Part shown: in pieces, positions 60,619-64,000 of the stretch | How the letters are laid out: each line of letters begins with the position of its first letter | Numbering within the stretch: the stretch's first letter is position 1 | NCBI GenBank assembly: GCA_028532985.1 | Contig: JANCIK010000004.1 | Location: forward strand, 2,790,001-2,854,000 | Direction: 5' to 3' | From: Stropharia rugosoannulata | Lineage: Eukaryota; Basidiomycota; Agaricomycetes; Agaricales; Strophariaceae | DNA length: 64,000 bases | Made by a program: the position numbers and the translations under genes | Notes under the pieces: generated by a model | What the model was told of the DNA's origin: nothing | Database searches by the model: none | What the model saw: the letters and a program-made list of their open reading frames with translations, nothing else

Positions 60619-61426
60619 ATGAGCATCATACTGTACGACATACCTTCTATTGTCAGTGACAAGGCGTTTTCTCCTAACGTCTGGAAAGTAAGGTAAATTG
60701 TGGAATTGTATAATTTTACTTCGACTCAACATTTGAATTTTCACCTACAGGTTCTGTCTTAATTATAAGAACCTGCCGTATAAAACAGAATGGGTCAAAC
60801 TCCCAGATATCGAAGCGACCTGCAAATTGATCGGAATACCACCTTCCTCCCGGAAGCCCGATGGCAGTTATTGCTATACACTGCCAGCTATTTTAGACAC
60901 AGAAACAGGTGTTGCTCTTTCGGAGTCGTTTTTGATTGCTCAATACCTGGAGGGTGTGTGTCCCCTCCCCAGCATCTTCCCGCAGCAAACGGTCGCCCTT
61001 CAATCGTGCTACGACACAGCACTATGCAGCAGCGCCCTAGCGTCGCTCTCTCGGTTCTTGGTCTTCGACACATATTTACGTCTTAGCACAAAGAGCGCAG
61101 AATACTACCGACCAGTCAGGGAGAAAATGTTTGGTGGGATGGCATTGGAAAATATTCCCCCAAAGGAAGAGCATGCCGTGATGCAGTGGGATGCCTTCAA
61201 AGCCGGAATGGGCGTAGTAAACGTGTGGTACAAGAAGAGTGGAGGGCCGTTTCTTATGGGAGAAAGTCCATCGTGGGCGGATTTTCTCCTGGCCGCAAGG
61301 CTAACCTGGGCGAAAAAGATTTGGGGAGAACACCACCCGAGGTGGACGGACATTATCTCATGGCATGATGGACGTTGGGGAGCGTTGCTAGGCGCTCTGG
61401 AACCCTTCTCAGAAGTCAAAGTCTGA
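60619..61426 (+). CDS. LigE-like glutathione S-transferase, copy 2
   Basis: Two exons (60619-60692, 60751-61426) give 249 residues. N-domain: MSIILYDIPSIVSDKAFSPN with the expected Ser18, then LPYKTEWVKLPDIE, YTLPAILDTETGVALSES and FLIAQYLEG. C-domain: YYRPVREKMFGGMALENIPP and SWADFLLAARLTWAKKIWGE. It is close to copy 3 in sequence, intron position and length, so the pair looks like a younger duplication than copy 1. Confidence 0.93.
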
Positions 61427-61715
61427 AAGACGGATAATGTGACAATTGCAAGCTTTCGAATATATTTCTCTAGATGTTTTCTCGATAGAATAAAAATAAC
61501 AGCCGTAGTTATATTTATGTTGTGTGATTTGAAGTTAAATATAGACGAGTGGAGAGTGCAGAGGAAACAAACGTAGTCAAAGTTCATATTTTGTCTTGGC
61601 TGCTTCAAATCCGGCACTTGCGACGAAATCATGACGCGTCTCGCAGCCGCAAGTCTCAGACCGCCGTGGAGATTCGCATACGCCCTTCCTCTTCTAACCA
61701 GATCCATATCATCTG

Positions 61716-61723
61716 TATATAAA
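61716..61723 (+). promoter_or_regulatory. TATA box of GST copy 3
   Basis: TATATAAA lies 65 bp upstream of the start codon at 61788, with pyrimidine-rich sequence between. Confidence 0.6.
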
Positions 61724-61787
61724 GCGCTCACTCTAAGCAGACCATTAAACCTACGCTACTTAATTGGATTTGACTCAGACTTCTAAT

Positions 61788-62599
61788 ATGACAATCATAT
61801 TCTATGACATTCCTTCGAACGTCAAGAACAAACCTTGGTCTCCAAACACTTGGAAAGTCAGGTAAGAAACAAAGAAGTGATGTTAACGTACCACTTGATG
61901 AACCTCAATGCTGCTATGGCCAGGTTCTGTCTTAATTATAAGGAGCTGCCGTACAAGACGGAATGGGTCGAGCTTCCCGACATAGAGGAGACTTGTAAGA
62001 AAGTTGGCATCCCACCGACATCGACAAAAGCAGATGGGACTCCGTTCTACACACTCCCCGCTATCCATGACACAGATACGGGGGTCGCCCTTGCTGAGGC
62101 ATTTCGGATCGCAGAGTATCTCGAGAAGACGTATCCAGCACGAAGCGTATTCCCTTACCACACCGTCGCTTTCCAGTCGACCTATGACGACACATTGCGC
62201 AGAACTGCCCTAAGTTATTTCTACGCCTTCCTCGTCTACGACACATTTTCGCACCTCAATCCCAGAAGCGCAGATTATTACAGGCCGACCAGAGAAAAGA
62301 TGTTCGGGGGGAAAGCACTGAAAGATATCGCGCCGAACGGCGATGAAGCGATTGCACAGTGGGCTGCTTTTAAAGATGGTCTGGGGACAGTCAAAAAGTG
62401 GTACGACAAGACTGGCAGTACGTTCATATTAGGCGAGACAGCATCTTGGGCGGATTTCCTTTTAGCTGCCAGGTTAATGTGGGCTAAGCGGGTATGGGGA
62501 GAAGACCACCCGAAGTGGCTCGACCTTATCTCATGGCATGACGGACGTTGGAGGAAACTGTTGGAAGTCTTGGAACCGTATTCGAGAGTGGCGGATTGA
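61788..62599 (+). CDS. LigE-like glutathione S-transferase, copy 3
   Basis: Two exons (61788-61861, 61924-62599) give 249 residues: MTIIFYDIPSNVKNKPWSPN with Ser18, LPYKTEWVELPDIE, FYTLPAIHDTDTGVALAEA, YYRPTREKMFGGKALKDI, SWADFLLAARLMWAKRVWGE and SWHDGRWRKLLEVL. It shares intron position and phase with the two upstream copies. A TATA box 65 bp upstream suggests its own promoter rather than readthrough. Confidence 0.94.
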
Positions 62600-62958
62600 T
62601 ATGTTTTGGCGAACCTAATTGTAGCGAATTATTTGTAATAATCGTTTTAGTATCTGGGCACAGAGAATCTGAAAGTTGATGAAGAAACGCATGAAGTTCA
62701 AAATAAATAAATATTGCAAGTGGATAGCAGCTCGAGAACTCCGTTGTGTACTATGATACAGAAAGAGTCAGTTGTCAGTTCGGATAATCCGTGTGAACAC
62801 CGCGTGAAATGTGAATACAGAAAGCAAGAAACAGGGTGATAAGGAGAGCAAAGTGAAGTACTTGTGAGTGTGAATCTCTAGTGTAGGTTACGATGGGCTG
62901 GACACGAGGAAAGACACATAAAATTCAGAGCACACTGGAATAACGGGGACGTTACATA
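62600..62958. other. Convergent intergenic region
   Basis: Between the 3' ends of GST copy 3 and the DCN1-like gene. Contains AATAAATAAA near 62702, a possible polyadenylation signal on the plus strand. No gene. Confidence 0.5.
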
Positions 62959-64000
62959 TCAGTGCCCAGCACCGGTAATGTCAGAGGCACCGTTTGCTGT
63001 TTTGCTTTTCTTCCATAGCACGAAGTCATCCAGCAGGGTGGGCCATGCCTGTCACATACATAATTTATGTAAGTGAATAAGATCAAAATAAAGGGAAAAA
63101 GCATTCTGCTGACCCCATCAGCTTCATACTCGTCTAAACTAGGCTTCACGGTGTCACAAAACTCGAGCATCTATACCACAAGAACTTAATTGAAATCCAG
63201 CATTAAGAATCGGCGAACATACCATTGACCAGAGATCCTTGTTAGTCGCTCTGTATGTGCCCTTTTCCTATTCTTATTGTAAGAAAAACGACCACTGCAA
63301 AGTCATGAACGACGTACAGTTATGTATTCCACGACATCAGCCATAATAGGATACTTAGGAACCAACAGGACACTCCACAGTGCGATAGACGTCTATAATC
63401 AATAGATAAGCCCCGTAAGTACTGGTAGCATGCATAGAAATAAAAATAGCCTAGGCAAAAATAGCGCACCTCCATGTCTATGTTCCTCGAGGTTCTGTTG
63501 GCGCATAGATTAGCAACTTCACAGCACTCACAGATGCTAAGCATGCTACGCACTCGGGTTTGGCCAGCGTGAAAGAGAACTGGTATAGACTTTGGAACGC
63601 GGATTTGGGGTTGGCGACGTGGGAGAAGTATGTCGTCTTGTCGTAATCCTGATCTTTCTTCGACGTTGCCTTTAAAGGCGACTTCCCCTCGATTAGGACG
63701 GCTTCTAGATCGCTTACGGTCAGTGCCAGTTGTGGGAGAGAAGACACCCTAAACATGGGCATCGAGAAGTAAGCGCAAAGCATTGTCACGCAGACTGCGA
63801 ATGACGTACTTCAGAGTAGTTGTCCCAGCAGCCCATTCACTTTTCGATATCTTCGCCATCTCTTTCGCCCCCATAAGCCACGCTAGTATCAGGGGACAGC
63901 ATCCGTCCATGGAGATGCCCGCCTCCGTACACAATTGTTCGAATCCCTCCGGACCGATGGTGCTGGGATCATCACTATCGGCATATGTGCTGAAAAGGTC
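62959..64000 (-). CDS. DCN1-like cullin neddylation factor, partial (N-terminus beyond the window)
   Basis: Exons within the window: 64000-63810, 63748-63554, 63494-63470 (25 nt), 63392-63318, 63267-63223, 63170-63114 and 63048-62959, encoding the last 225 residues in phase. The potentiating-neddylation domain is recognised by FEQLCTEAGISMDG, LAWLMGAKEMAKISKSEW, SLYQFSFTLAKPE and SIALWSVLLVPKYP. It ends TVKPSLDEYEADGAWPTLLDDF, split here by an exon junction after DG, which contains the Asp-Ala-Asp patch region that contacts cullin. Dcn1 promotes NEDD8 transfer from Ubc12 to cullins. The N-terminal UBA segment, if present, lies outside the window. Confidence 0.93.

Noticed and set aside
59492..62599. 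Secondary-metabolite gene cluster around the GSTs
   Set aside because: No polyketide synthase, NRPS, terpene synthase, P450 or transporter lies beside them; they are a simple tandem duplication.
1..64000. CRISPR array, operon structure or ribosome binding sites
   Set aside because: The window is eukaryotic (spliced genes throughout); no regularly spaced short repeats of the CRISPR type are present.

Overview
The window looks like nuclear DNA of a mushroom-forming basidiomycete (Agaricomycetes). The genes are split by many 45-60 nt GT..AG introns, often with GTGCGT or GTAAGT donors. The encoded proteins are basidiomycete types: an RlpA-like secreted protein with a Ser/Thr-rich tail, KNR4/SMI1, a PhoD-like phosphatase, glucosidase I, PDX1, an MSC7-type aldehyde dehydrogenase, LigE-like GSTs and a DCN1-like protein. 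All exon coordinates were worked out by hand from splice signals, reading phase and remembered family motifs; no alignment or RNA data were available.

Layout. 0.5-14.4 kb: RlpA-like protein (-), ZZ-finger protein (+), KNR4/SMI1 (-), a 21-exon PhoD-like phosphatase (-), and a proline-rich protein (+) that shares a 250-bp divergent promoter with the phosphatase. 14.4-20.4 kb: six kilobases with no gene I can support. 20.4-31.6 kb: PAP2 lipid phosphatase (-), ER glucosidase I (-), PDX1 vitamin B6 synthase (-), and an aldehyde dehydrogenase (+) divergent from PDX1. These are ordinary housekeeping genes and all read as intact. 59.5-64 kb: three tandem LigE-like glutathione transferases (+) with one conserved intron, then the C-terminal part of a DCN1-like cullin neddylation gene (-), cut by the window edge.

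The unusual part is 32.5-59.0 kb. It is bounded by inverted ends that share CCAGCGGACA(T/A)AAT, by inverted subterminal arrays rich in a TTCAACTTCGG-like motif, and by a perfect 8-bp flanking repeat TAGAGTAT. I read this as one giant DNA transposon of about 26.5 kb. It carries a standalone integrase-core (DDE) gene whose middle Asp codon is Asn, a large family-of-unknown-function gene, an intact gene with a HECT-like C-terminal lobe, and decayed pieces of ordinary host genes (phosphatidylserine decarboxylase, MRS2-like, KRE9/KNH1-like). Later insertions lie inside it: a 3.4-kb unit with inverted three-unit arrays around the KRE9-like pseudogene, a 2.9-kb TIR element, and a 6.2-kb Ty3/Gypsy LTR retrotransposon with a CGCAC target duplication. 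The last two interrupt the large unknown gene. Removing the three leaves a core of roughly 14 kb.

Two independent host genes (PhoD-like phosphatase and aldehyde dehydrogenase) each need a 5-nt microexon to keep frame through a conserved catalytic-domain motif.
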